Shown piece by piece: positions 1-8,464 of a stretch of DNA of 64,000 nucleotides. The position numbers were made by a program, and so were the translations under genes. Within the stretch, counting starts at the first letter, position 1. The number at the start of each line of letters is the position of its first letter. This DNA comes from UBA2336 sp965227265 (lineage in GTDB: Bacteria; Bacteroidota; Bacteroidia; Cytophagales; Cyclobacteriaceae), in the NCBI GenBank assembly GCA_965227265.1, contig OZ245738.1, forward strand, positions 3,596,001 to 3,660,000, given 5' to 3'. The notes beneath the pieces are model-generated. The model saw nothing but the letters and a program-made list of their open reading frames with translations. It did no database searches and was not told the DNA's origin.

Positions 1-1
1 T

Positions 2-541
2 ATCAGCGATGTATTAAGTCATTCCAAAAACCTGAAGCTTGATGTAAGCATCACGAAAGTTGACTTCAACGGAATTATTTCGAAAACCTTCATGGATCTG
101 AATTACCTGGAAGGCGCTTCGGATGTTCTGGTTTATCGGAGAGTTGAAGGAAAAGATTTTTACGGAGATCGCTGGAGAATATCGGAGATTTTCCGGAACC
201 TGGTTTCAAATGCTATTAAGTATAGACAGATCGGAGGCACTAAGCCTGAAATTAAAATCGAAATCGTTACCATACCCGAGGAAACAACTATTATCTTTTC
301 AGATAACGGAATCGGAATCGAGAAGAATGATCTTGCTAAAATCTTTGAAATGTTCTACCGCGCTACCGTCCAATCCGATGGATCAGGCATCGGCCTTTAT
401 ATTGTTAAAAATGCGGTTGAAAAGCTAGGGGGGCGCATTTCCGTAAGCAGTAAAGTTGGGTTTGGTACCACTTTTACTATTAAATTGCCGAATCGTACTG
501 AAGAAAATCCATCGGTCAGCACCGTTCAGTACGCGATGTAA
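2..541 (+). CDS. Sensor histidine kinase, C-terminal part (5' end outside window)
   Basis: The frame is open from the window edge, so only the last ~179 residues are seen. They hold the HATPase_c kinase domain: N box 'EIFRNLVSNAIKY', G1 box 'FSDNGIGI' and G2 box 'GSGIGLYIVK'. This domain binds ATP and phosphorylates a histidine in the dimerisation domain, which must lie upstream. The end of the protein closely resembles the PAS kinase at 31911-33611, suggesting the same Bacteroidota kinase group. No response regulator is visible beside it. The sensor part and signal cannot be judged. The GNAT-like gene starts 4 nt after the stop, so the two may be co-transcribed. Confidence 0.93.
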   Translation: MSDVLSHSKNLKLDVSITKVDFNGIISKTFMDLNYLEGASDVLVYRRVEGKDFYGDRWRISEIFRNLVSNAIKYRQIGGTKPEIKIEIVTIPEETTIIFSDNGIGIEKNDLAKIFEMFYRATVQSDGSGIGLYIVKNAVEKLGGRISVSSKVGFGTTFTIKLPNRTEENPSVSTVQYAM

Positions 542-545
542 AATT

Positions 546-1715
546 ATGAAAGTCATCGAGGTAAAAACATCCCGGGAGATTCGTGAATTTTTAATGCTTC
601 CCGTAAGGCTTTATAAGAATCAACCGCACTGGATACAGCCGCTTAATAAGGACATTGAATGGGTATTTGATCCGAAGAAGAATAAATTCTTTTCGCATGG
701 TGAATGCATCCGATGGATTCTTGTAAATGATCATGGAGTAACCATTGGCCGCGTAGCAGCATTCATTGACAACAAGCTTCTGAACAAAGGCAACGATCAA
801 CCAACCGGAGGGATGGGCTTTTTCGAATGCATTCATAATCAAAAGGCTGCCTTTTTGCTTTTCGATACATGCAAAGAGTGGCTGCAAGCCAGAGGTGTTG
901 AAGCAATGGACGGCCCGATTAATTTCGGCCCCCGCGATCGTTGGTGGGGACTTTTGATAGAAGGCTATAACCTCGAGCCTAATTATCAGTGCAACTATAA
1001 TTTTCAATATTATAAAGATTTCTTCGAGGCGTATGGCTTCCAGGTATACTTCTACCAGCTTACCTACGGTAGAAAAATGATGGAGCCCTTGTCGGACAAA
1101 CTCTGGCATAAGTTTGAAGTTGTTGCAGAAGATCCAAATTATACGTTCGACTATTATAGAAGTAATAACCTCGATAAGCTTGCCGATGACATTCGGCTCG
1201 TGTACAATAAAGCCTGGGCAAAGCGCGGTGAGACGCCAGAACTTTCACAAGCGCAGGCACGAAACATGATTAAGCAAATGAAGCCAGTAATGGATAAGCA
1301 CTTGGTTTGGTTTGGCTATTATAAAGGAGAACCCATTTCGTTTTTTATATCAATACCGGAGCTCAACCAGATATTCAAGCATCTGGATGGTAAGCTTAAC
1401 TTTTGGGGTAAGCTTAAATTCCTCTGGCACCAGTGGCGTAAGACAAGTAAAAAAGCTTTCGGGATTTTATTCGGGATAGCCCCGGAGCATCATGGCAAAG
1501 GTGTAGATGGAGGAATGATTCTTGGATTTAGAAAATTGGTTCAGGAAGAGTATTTGCGTTATGAGGATTATGAGTTCGGCTGGATCGGGGATTTTAATCC
1601 GAAAATGATGCGGGTCTCTGAACAAGTGCAAACCCGAATTGTTAAGAAGCACGCAACCTATCGCAAGCTTTTTGATGAAAGCAAGCCGTTTAAACGCATG
1701 CCCATTATTGGGTAG
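546..1715 (+). CDS. YghO-like GNAT-fold protein, function unknown
   Basis: 389 residues. I chose the ATG at 546 because it sits just after the kinase stop and gives 'MKVIEVKTSREI'; the frame is open further upstream but that would overlap the kinase gene. The central 'DGPINFGPRD' followed by 'GLLIEGY' is the pattern I associate with the YghO family, and the C-terminal half ('GIAPEHHGKGVDGGM') looks like the acyl-CoA-binding loop of GNAT acetyltransferases. There is no signal peptide or membrane segment, so it is probably cytoplasmic. The substrate is unknown; the acetyltransferase reading is inference from motif shape only. Confidence 0.72.
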   Translation: MKVIEVKTSREIREFLMLPVRLYKNQPHWIQPLNKDIEWVFDPKKNKFFSHGECIRWILVNDHGVTIGRVAAFIDNKLLNKGNDQPTGGMGFFECIHNQKAAFLLFDTCKEWLQARGVEAMDGPINFGPRDRWWGLLIEGYNLEPNYQCNYNFQYYKDFFEAYGFQVYFYQLTYGRKMMEPLSDKLWHKFEVVAEDPNYTFDYYRSNNLDKLADDIRLVYNKAWAKRGETPELSQAQARNMIKQMKPVMDKHLVWFGYYKGEPISFFISIPELNQIFKHLDGKLNFWGKLKFLWHQWRKTSKKAFGILFGIAPEHHGKGVDGGMILGFRKLVQEEYLRYEDYEFGWIGDFNPKMMRVSEQVQTRIVKKHATYRKLFDESKPFKRMPIIG

Positions 1716-1758
1716 ATACGTTATTCAATATTGGTCAGTTATTAATTGACCGTAAGAA

Positions 1759-2994
1759 ATGTCTGTACCGGATCCATACGCAGCCTTACGAATAGCAGAG
1801 TACCGCAGGTTCATTAGCGCACGGGTATGCATCACTATTGCTATACAAATTCAAGCGGTTGTTGTGGGCTGGCAGGTATATGAACTAACGAAAGACCCGC
1901 TTTCATTGGGCTTGATTGGATTGGCAGAGGCTTTACCATCTATTGGTGTATCACTCTATGCCGGTCATATTGCTGACATCGTTCAGCGAAAGAAAATTAT
2001 TGTGATTACCGTTAGCGCATTGTTAGTCTGTTCGGCTGCATTGCTTTTGTTCACAACAGATCCGGGCGCGTTTGTTTTTCGGTGGGGAGTTGTTCCTATT
2101 TATGCAGTGATCTTTATCAGTGGAATTGCACGCGGATTTTTATCACCTGCTGTTTTTTCCTTTATGCCTCAGCTTGTTCCGCGTGAGCTTTATCAAAATG
2201 CGATAACCTGGAACAGCACCTTATGGGAAGCTGCTTCGATAACCGGTCCGGCAGTGGGTGGATTAATTTATGGCTTCTTTGGAATAACAGCAGCCTATAC
2301 GCTAGACGTATCGCTTGTCCTGATTGGATTAGTATTGATCTTTTACATAGAAAAAAAACCCCTTCCGCCTGTTACGGAAGAACAAGGTGTAAGTGAAAAA
2401 ATACAAGCGGGGTTGAAGTTTGTCTTCAGTAACAAACTTATTCTAAGCACCATTACACTTGATCTTTTTGCTGTTCTTTTTGGCGGAGCGGTAGCGCTGT
2501 TACCCATATTTGCGGATAAGATTTTACATGTTGGCGCTACAGGCCTCGGATTTTTGCGATGTGCGCCTTCTATCGGAGCAGTTGCGATGGCTTTTTATAT
2601 CACGCACAATCCTATTAAAAGAAATATTGGCCGGAAATTACTTTGGGCTGTTGCAGGATTTGGTGCTTGTATGATTTGCTTTGCGATCTCTAATAACTTC
2701 TGGTTATCGCTAAGCCTGCTTGTCATCAGCGGGATGTTTGATTGTATTAGTGTGATTATTCGAAGCACACTGATGCAAACATTAACGCCTGAAAACATGA
2801 AGGGAAGAGTATCAGCTGTGAATTATATTTTTATTGGCTCATCGAATGAAATAGGCATGTTTGAATCAGGAGTTGTTGCCCGGTTAATGGGTGTTGTGCC
2901 ATCTGTAATCTTTGGCGGCTGCATGACCATCGGTGTAGTGGCCGTTACGGCTTGGGTGAGTAAATCATTAAGGCGATTGCAAAACCTTAACTAA
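1759..2994 (+). CDS. MFS transporter (MFS_3/EntS-like)
   Basis: 411 residues with about twelve hydrophobic segments and the usual MFS charged loop after the second helix ('GHIADIVQRKKI', residues ~69-80). The pattern resembles the MFS_3 group (EntS and macrolide-efflux relatives), so drug or siderophore export is possible, but the substrate cannot be read from sequence. It starts 43 nt after the GNAT-like gene on the same strand. Its 3' end overlaps a minus-strand gene remnant by 8 nt. Confidence 0.85.
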   Translation: MSVPDPYAALRIAEYRRFISARVCITIAIQIQAVVVGWQVYELTKDPLSLGLIGLAEALPSIGVSLYAGHIADIVQRKKIIVITVSALLVCSAALLLFTTDPGAFVFRWGVVPIYAVIFISGIARGFLSPAVFSFMPQLVPRELYQNAITWNSTLWEAASITGPAVGGLIYGFFGITAAYTLDVSLVLIGLVLIFYIEKKPLPPVTEEQGVSEKIQAGLKFVFSNKLILSTITLDLFAVLFGGAVALLPIFADKILHVGATGLGFLRCAPSIGAVAMAFYITHNPIKRNIGRKLLWAVAGFGACMICFAISNNFWLSLSLLVISGMFDCISVIIRSTLMQTLTPENMKGRVSAVNYIFIGSSNEIGMFESGVVARLMGVVPSVIFGGCMTIGVVAVTAWVSKSLRRLQNLN

Positions 2995-3142
2995 CCTGAT
3001 ATCTAAGAGCAGCGATTTTCATAACTGCTTCTACGAACCGATCAATATCTTTCGTTGTAAGGCACCGGCTGCACCAATCGTTTTCTGGAAGAATGATCTG
3101 CGGGAAGTTATACGTAAGAGGGTTAGGTAAGTAAGATAATAT
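2987..3142 (-). pseudogene. Remnant of a gene 3' end (PLP-enzyme-like tail)
   Basis: The minus strand is open for ~51 codons between two stops with no usable start. It reads 'NPLTYNFPQIILPENDW' and then 'TTKDIDRFVEAVMKI' before the stop. The last part looks like the C-terminal helix of PLP-dependent enzymes (decarboxylase or aminotransferase type: T-x-x-x-I-D-x-F-x-x-x). The codons look coding, but the rest of the gene is missing. I read it as the surviving 3' end of a deleted gene; the family is only a guess. Confidence 0.5.
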
Positions 3143-3155
3143 TTAGTCCTGAATC

Positions 3156-3707
3156 TTAACCAATTTGTTCTATTGCTTTTACTGCCGCACTTCTTCGCGA
3201 AGCGTAGTCACCACGAATGATGGTGAATTTTGTTTGCGTGTTTTCTAATTCACTTTTATACAAATCGAATAACTCTTGCCGCTTATGCGGATGCTCACGC
3301 AGCGGGTCATCTTCCCACGGAAGGTCAACATCCGTTAACAAGTGAAGCTCATACTTTTGCTGCTGCATCAAGGTTAAAATTTCAGGGTCACACGAACCAT
3401 ACTTAAACTCACTCCAGATTTTTATGACAACAAGATTTGTATCACAAAAAAGAAACCGGCTTGCTTGTCTAGCAATTGTATTCTCAGATTCTATTTGTGC
3501 TTCTGCGATGGTTGTCAGGTCTTCCTTTATATACGGCCTATCAAGCTTTTCAAGATAGGCTCGAGCAAATTCAGGGACCCACTGTGTTTGGTAATGACTT
3601 GCCAGGAAACGCGCGAGGTCAGTTTTACCCGTACATTCGGGGCCAACAATGGCGACCCTTCTTACCTTCGGGCTGTTTCCGGTATCCATAGGCCGAAAAT
3701 GAGGCAT
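3156..3707 (-). CDS. NadR-type AAA kinase (ribosylnicotinamide kinase-like)
   Basis: 183 residues. A P-loop 'GPECTGKT' lies at residues 22-29, followed by 'VPEFARAYLE' and 'LFCDTNLVVIKIWSEF', the arrangement of the kinase half of NadR. Such domains phosphorylate nicotinamide riboside to NMN for NAD salvage. The N-terminal adenylyltransferase half of full-length NadR is absent, and there is no PnuC transporter next door, with which this stand-alone form is often paired in Bacteroidota. Start could also be Met7 (3689). Divergent from the amine oxidase gene, with 60 nt between. Confidence 0.8.
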   Translation of the reverse strand: MPHFRPMDTGNSPKVRRVAIVGPECTGKTDLARFLASHYQTQWVPEFARAYLEKLDRPYIKEDLTTIAEAQIESENTIARQASRFLFCDTNLVVIKIWSEFKYGSCDPEILTLMQQQKYELHLLTDVDLPWEDDPLREHPHKRQELFDLYKSELENTQTKFTIIRGDYASRRSAAVKAIEQIG

Positions 3708-3767
3708 ATTTTCTTAAAATTCTAACGATCTTTATCTTTCTGAAATGTTGTTAAAAACACACCCTAA

Positions 3768-5294
3768 GTGAAAAGAAGACAAGCACTAAAAAACCTTGGC
3801 ATTGGCGTAAGCGCAGGCCTTGTATTGCCTACCTGGTTGAGCTCATGCTCGAAAGACGAAGAAGGCCCTGAGATTAAATATGATGGTGTTGTAGGGATAG
3901 TAGGTGCGGGTGCAGCCGGTCTTGCTGTTGCCAATTACCTAATCTCAAAAGGTATTAGGGTGAAAATCTTCGAAGCATCAGGAAGAGTAGGCGGAAGAAT
4001 TTTATCCGTTAAACAATCTGATCCTATTTTCGAAGATCTAAATGCTTCTGACTTTCACGTTGAGCTTGGGGCATCGCGCATTTTCGGAACCGATTCTGAA
4101 CTAGGGAAAATTATTAGGCTTGAAAAAGTTCCAACAACTCAATTCCGAGAAGCGCCTACAAATGCTAAAGATTACTACATTATCGATAATGAATATGTTT
4201 CTCTGGCAGAGGCAGAAATGAGAGGAGATTTTTTAGAGCTAAGAATGTTTAGAGAATTTGGACTCGCTTCATACACGGGTGGAGGATCAGTTCAAACAGC
4301 GGCCGCAACTAGTGCCGACTTGCAAGGGATTTTAAACTCGTGGATTGTTAATGACTATGGTTCTTCGGCCGATCAAGTAGGAGCGAATGCGTTGGGTGAA
4401 GCACTTGCGCTTATCGAGCATGATAAAAAAGAGCTCATGCTTACGTCAAACCCTATTAGCGATGTTATTACATCCCGGTATAACTCAGCCCTTAGTCGGG
4501 TTAGCCTTAACCGCGCGGTTAAAGCTGTTGATTATTCAGGAGACACCATTAATTTAACCATCCTAAATACCAGTGATAATAGCGAAACATCAGAAACTGT
4601 TACCAAACTCATTGTCACATCTCCGGTAACTGTTTTGAAGAATCCGTCTAAGATGACGTTCACACCTGCATTGCCATCGGGCAAGACAGCTGCCTTAAGC
4701 AGAATTGGTATGGATGCATCTATGCGTATCGTGCTTGAATTTACACGCAATGATTTTTTCCGCAAACCCGTAGATGGCGGTCCGGCACCAGCTTTTATTT
4801 TTGGTGACCCGGAAATCCCTTCTTATTTCTTTCAAGGCGTTGGGCATAGTAATTTAAACCGAACAGTAAGCGTTACTGTTACGGGCGCTAAAGCTCAGGA
4901 GTTTACCACCTTACTTGGTGCGTTACCATACGCTCCGGCTAATGTTGAGCTTGTGGCAAAACAGGTGCTTGAAGAAATGGATTTGGCGTTTGAAGGTAAG
5001 CCCTCCCTCAATGTTCGGAAGAGATTTCCGGAGGATGGCGGAACTATTATCGCAGCAATAAAAGACTGGACAGCTGAACCCTATATTTTAGGTGGGCAAT
5101 CTTATCCCATGATAAATGGAACGAACGATGATCGGGTTCAATTAGCTGCACCGGTTGATGATAAAATTTTCTTTGCGGGAGAAGCAACAGATTTTACGGG
5201 AGAGTTTGGTACGGTAAGCGGAGCCTTGAAATCGGGTGAACGAGCAGCTAAAGAATTAGTAGAGGTAATACTTGCTGAGAACGAAGCATCATAG
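3768..5294 (+). CDS. Exported FAD-dependent amine oxidase
   Basis: 508 residues from a GTG start. The N-terminus 'MKRRQALKNLGIGVSAG' looks like a Tat signal, and 'LSSC' (Cys27) could be a lipobox, so it may be a folded, lipid-anchored periplasmic enzyme. Residues ~42-75 form the FAD dinucleotide fold ('GAGAAGLAVANYL', then 'FEASGRVGGR'). The C-terminal 'FFAGEATDFTGEFGTVSGA' is the second FAD motif of the monoamine oxidase family. It should oxidise an amine or amino acid using oxygen; substrate unknown. A TATCTTTC box lies ~30 nt upstream. It converges with the TauE gene, overlapping by 6 nt. Confidence 0.88.
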   Translation: MKRRQALKNLGIGVSAGLVLPTWLSSCSKDEEGPEIKYDGVVGIVGAGAAGLAVANYLISKGIRVKIFEASGRVGGRILSVKQSDPIFEDLNASDFHVELGASRIFGTDSELGKIIRLEKVPTTQFREAPTNAKDYYIIDNEYVSLAEAEMRGDFLELRMFREFGLASYTGGGSVQTAAATSADLQGILNSWIVNDYGSSADQVGANALGEALALIEHDKKELMLTSNPISDVITSRYNSALSRVSLNRAVKAVDYSGDTINLTILNTSDNSETSETVTKLIVTSPVTVLKNPSKMTFTPALPSGKTAALSRIGMDASMRIVLEFTRNDFFRKPVDGGPAPAFIFGDPEIPSYFFQGVGHSNLNRTVSVTVTGAKAQEFTTLLGALPYAPANVELVAKQVLEEMDLAFEGKPSLNVRKRFPEDGGTIIAAIKDWTAEPYILGGQSYPMINGTNDDRVQLAAPVDDKIFFAGEATDFTGEFGTVSGALKSGERAAKELVEVILAENEAS

Positions 5295-6068
5295 CTCTCG
5301 GTACAAAATCCAGCACCCCATTACGAATACAAACCAGCCAAAGCTTTTACGTAACGTTGCGGCTGGTATTTTTTTGGATATGCGATCGCCAATCAAAATC
5401 CCGATCACGGAAAGTGCGGTGATGGATAACAAAAATTTCCAATCCATTGAATAGTTAAGCACATCTCCTAAAAATCCAACGAGGGAATTGATAGCAATAA
5501 TAAACAGCGAAGTTCCCACTGCGGTTTTAAAGGGAAGTTTGGTTAACAGAACAAGCGCTGGGATTATCAGGAAGCCGCCACCGGCCCCAACTAATCCGGT
5601 TAAGAACCCAATAATAATTCCTTCAATGATTACCAGTACAACTCTGAACCGGTGATTGTCATTGGTAATTTCTTTTCTTCCGCGAATCATGGAAATAGAA
5701 GCCAGAATCATCAATACCGCAAACACACCAAGAATTAAGACTCTTTTAGAGAGGGTGAATGATTCTGTCTGATAAACAACTTCCGGAATGGCAGGAACAA
5801 TCCATCTGCGGGTAATAAAGATTGTAACGATGGAAGGTAATCCGAAAAAAAATCCCGTACGAAGATTGACAAGATGCTTCTTGTACTTAGGGATCGCACC
5901 AACTAACGATGTTGTCCCGACTATAAATAAAGAATAGGCGGATGCCATCACCACATCAACGTGCAGCAAATAAACTAAGATTGGGATGGAAAGAATAGAA
6001 CCGCCACCACCGAGTATTCCGAGGATAACTCCGATCAGGATGCAGGCAGCATAACCAATAAATTCCAT
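5289..6068 (-). CDS. TauE/SafE family permease (sulfite exporter-like)
   Basis: 259 residues, about eight hydrophobic segments. The two-fold repeat typical of the family is clear: 'GGGGSILSIPIL' near the N-terminus and 'GAGGGFLIIPAL' past the middle. Members move sulfite, sulfoacetate or other small sulfur anions across the inner membrane; which one applies here is not determinable. It lies 18 nt downstream of rlpA on the same strand and could share its transcript. Confidence 0.9.
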   Translation of the reverse strand: MEFIGYAACILIGVILGILGGGGSILSIPILVYLLHVDVVMASAYSLFIVGTTSLVGAIPKYKKHLVNLRTGFFFGLPSIVTIFITRRWIVPAIPEVVYQTESFTLSKRVLILGVFAVLMILASISMIRGRKEITNDNHRFRVVLVIIEGIIIGFLTGLVGAGGGFLIIPALVLLTKLPFKTAVGTSLFIIAINSLVGFLGDVLNYSMDWKFLLSITALSVIGILIGDRISKKIPAATLRKSFGWFVFVMGCWILYREL

Positions 6069-6086
6069 TGTAATTAAACTACAGGC

Positions 6087-6770
6087 TTAAAGCTTTTCGT
6101 ACTCTACAATAAAAGTGTCCGGAAACTTTATCCGGATTTCTTCGCGGAAGGTTTCTGCTTTTTCACGATTTGAGAATTGCCCGAGAATCAAACTATAGTA
6201 TTTAACACCGTTTAAGATTTTAACCTGTACGATTACTTTTTTCTGATACGAGCTTTTCAAGTTTTCGGCAAGACGCATCAGGTTAACCAACTCCTGATAG
6301 GTTCCGATTTGTAAACCATAACCCTTTGGATTTTGCCGATCAATCTTGAATTCATAAAATTCTTTTTCATCTACTACGATGTGATCGATTGCCCGCGCAG
6401 GATCACTTACTTTGCCTGTTCCGGCATCTATGACTTCAACCTTAACATCCGCCAAGCCGATATTAACAAACTCCAGCTTTTCAGCAGCAGATTTTGAAAG
6501 ATCTACAACACGTCCTTCCACATAAGGACCGCGGTCATTCACCGTTACTTCGACCGAAAGGTTATTCTTGGTATTGGTAACACGAATTAACGTCCCGAAC
6601 GGCAAAGATTTATGTGCAGCGGTAAGCTTACTATGCTTGTATTTTTCACCACTGGCGGTAGGACGGCCTTCAAATTTATCGGCATAAAAGGAAGCCTTGC
6701 CGGTTTGCGTTTGCGCGAAACAAAAAGTGGCTAAAAGAAAGAAAGCAGTTGAAAAAATAAGTGATTTCAT
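6087..6770 (-). CDS. rlpA: RlpA-like septal lytic transglycosylase with SPOR domain
   Basis: 227 residues. Signal peptide at residues 1-19 ('LLATFCFA' then Q). A double-psi beta-barrel RlpA domain follows (~22-110) with 'GKASFYADKFEGRPTASGE' and 'VTVNDRGPY', carrying the conserved acidic and His positions. A SPOR domain fills ~150-225 ('YGLQIGTYQELVNLMRLAE'), which targets denuded glycan at the division site. The family cleaves glycan strands lacking stem peptides during daughter-cell separation. There is no lipobox. Divergent from guaB with 108 nt between. Confidence 0.92.
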   Translation of the reverse strand: MKSLIFSTAFFLLATFCFAQTQTGKASFYADKFEGRPTASGEKYKHSKLTAAHKSLPFGTLIRVTNTKNNLSVEVTVNDRGPYVEGRVVDLSKSAAEKLEFVNIGLADVKVEVIDAGTGKVSDPARAIDHIVVDEKEFYEFKIDRQNPKGYGLQIGTYQELVNLMRLAENLKSSYQKKVIVQVKILNGVKYYSLILGQFSNREKAETFREEIRIKFPDTFIVEYEKL

Positions 6771-6787
6771 AGGTTCAAATTATGAGT

Positions 6788-6795
6788 CAAATTTA
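6788..6795 (-). promoter_or_regulatory. -7 box TAAATTTG, likely rlpA promoter
   Basis: On the minus strand this reads TAAATTTG, an exact fit to the Bacteroidota TAnnTTTG -7 element, 17 nt upstream of the rlpA ATG. I see no convincing -33 TTTG at 17-23 nt spacing. Confidence 0.4.
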
Positions 6796-6841
6796 AAAGG
6801 TCTTGCTGAATTTATAATTAGCGAATTCGCCAGTCAGCACA

Positions 6842-6849
6842 TATCTTTG
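6842..6849 (+). promoter_or_regulatory. -7 box TATCTTTG, likely guaB promoter
   Basis: TATCTTTG is an exact TAnnTTTG match, 29 nt before the guaB ATG. The -33 element is not clear. Confidence 0.45.
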
Positions 6850-6878
6850 CCCTGCAAATAACAGATCGTTTATTTGCC

Positions 6879-8351
6879 ATGGCCTTAGATTCATCAAAAT
6901 TCCTATTTGAAGCGCTAACCTACGATGATGTCCTCCTCGTACCCGCGTATTCTGAAGTTCTTCCCCGCGAAACCAACACTGCAAGCCAGTTAACCTCCAA
7001 CATCACGCTGAATATCCCGATTGTGTCCGCAGCGATGGATACCGTTACGGAAGCTGATTTAGCAATTGCCATGGCACTCGAAGGCGGCATCGGGTTCATC
7101 CACAAAAACATGACTATTGCCCAACAGGCAGAGCAAGTTAGAAAGGTGAAGCGTTCGCAAAGCGGATTGATCCTCGATCCAATCACACTTTCTGTAAACT
7201 CAACGGTTCAGGAAGCTGAAAACATCATGCGTGAGTTTCGAATTGGCGGGATTCCAATTGTTGATGGAAACGGAAAACTGTTAGGCATCATTACAAACCG
7301 TGATCTGCGCTTTCAAAAGAACATGAGCCTGGCGGTTGAATCGATCATGACCAAAGACAACCTGATCACAGCACCTGAAAATATTACGTTAGATAAGGCG
7401 GAAACTATCCTTCAGCAATATAAAATTGAGAAGCTTCCAATCGTTAACAAAAAAGGAAAGCTTACTGGTCTTGTTACGTTTAAAGACATTCAGAAAAAGA
7501 AAAATAAACCAAATGCGTGTAACGATTCATTTGGAAGGCTGAGAGTTGGCGCTGCAGTTGGCGTAACACCCGATATTCTTGATCGGATTGAAGCGTTAAA
7601 AAATGCCGGTGTAGATGTGATCAGCATTGATACTGCGCACGGCCATTCAAAAGGCGTGATGGATGCAGCGAAAAAGGTTAAGAAGAAATATCCATCACTT
7701 GAAATCATTGTCGGAAATATTGCAACGGGCGAAGCTGCAAAAGCATTGGCAAAAGTCGGAGCAGATGCTGTTAAGGTTGGTGTTGGTCCGGGATCAATTT
7801 GTACTACACGTGTAGTTGCCGGTGTTGGATTGCCCCAACTCTCTGCCGTATACGAAGCATCGAAAGCATTGAAAGGTTCAGGCGTTCCGGTAATTGCCGA
7901 TGGCGGAATTCGTTTCTCCGGTGACATTGTTAAAGCATTAGCCGCAGGCGCGGATAGCGTAATGGTTGGATCATTATTAGCCGGAACCGATGAAGCTCCA
8001 GGCGAGATGATCATCTACGAAGGAAGAAAATTCAAATCCTATCGTGGTATGGGTTCGCTCGAAGCGATGGAAGTTGGTTCGAAAGACCGTTACTTCCAGG
8101 ACGTTGAAGACGACATTAAGAAACTTGTACCAGAAGGCATTTCAGGAAGAGTTCCTTTTAAGGGTCTTGTATCAGAAGTGCTTTACCAAATGGTAGGTGG
8201 ACTTCGAGCCGGCATGGGTTACTGTGGAGCCAAGAACATTGAAGCATTAAAGAAGGGCAGGTTTGTGAAAATCACGTCAGCCGGGGTAACGGAAAGCCAT
8301 CCCCACGATGTGGCCATTACGCGCGAAGCTCCGAATTACAGCCGGAAGTAA
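6879..8351 (+). CDS. guaB: IMP dehydrogenase
   Basis: 490 residues, normal length. It oxidises IMP to XMP with NAD+, the first committed step of GMP synthesis, in the cytoplasm. The catalytic loop 'GPGSICTTRVVAGVG' puts the nucleophile at Cys308, and 'MDTVTEADLAIAMALEGG' is the N-terminal family signature. Two CBS domains (~100-210) interrupt the TIM barrel and usually bind adenine or guanine nucleotides. The flap 'YRGMGSLEAM' and C-terminal motifs are intact. It stands alone between a promoter box and a terminator, so it is probably monocistronic. Confidence 0.98.
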   Translation: MALDSSKFLFEALTYDDVLLVPAYSEVLPRETNTASQLTSNITLNIPIVSAAMDTVTEADLAIAMALEGGIGFIHKNMTIAQQAEQVRKVKRSQSGLILDPITLSVNSTVQEAENIMREFRIGGIPIVDGNGKLLGIITNRDLRFQKNMSLAVESIMTKDNLITAPENITLDKAETILQQYKIEKLPIVNKKGKLTGLVTFKDIQKKKNKPNACNDSFGRLRVGAAVGVTPDILDRIEALKNAGVDVISIDTAHGHSKGVMDAAKKVKKKYPSLEIIVGNIATGEAAKALAKVGADAVKVGVGPGSICTTRVVAGVGLPQLSAVYEASKALKGSGVPVIADGGIRFSGDIVKALAAGADSVMVGSLLAGTDEAPGEMIIYEGRKFKSYRGMGSLEAMEVGSKDRYFQDVEDDIKKLVPEGISGRVPFKGLVSEVLYQMVGGLRAGMGYCGAKNIEALKKGRFVKITSAGVTESHPHDVAITREAPNYSRK

Positions 8352-8406
8352 ATACGCTTTAATCAGGGTTTTAAGCCCATAAATCAGCGTAATTTCATAT
8401 ACTTGC

Positions 8407-8434
8407 AAGCCAATCGCACCCGGTTGGCTTTTTT
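8407..8434 (+). terminator. Rho-independent terminator after guaB
   Basis: AAGCCAA (8407-8413) pairs with TTGGCTT (8424-8430) around a 10-nt loop and runs into a T stretch to 8434. It lies 56 nt past the guaB stop. Confidence 0.7.
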
Positions 8435-8464
8435 CATGCCGGGTCGGGTTGGTCTTACGAAACT

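Noticed and set aside
591..1109. Minus-strand open frame of 172 codons
   Set aside because: Lies wholly within the YghO-like gene and has no recognisable protein features.
1732..1755. Small hairpin GGTCA..TGACC between the GNAT and MFS genes
   Set aside because: Short stem with a G-T pair and no T-run; not convincing as a terminator or operator.
7490..8014. Minus-strand open frame of 174 codons inside guaB
   Set aside because: Shadow of a highly conserved gene; composition (Ala, Pro, Ser, Thr rich) follows from the opposite strand's codons.
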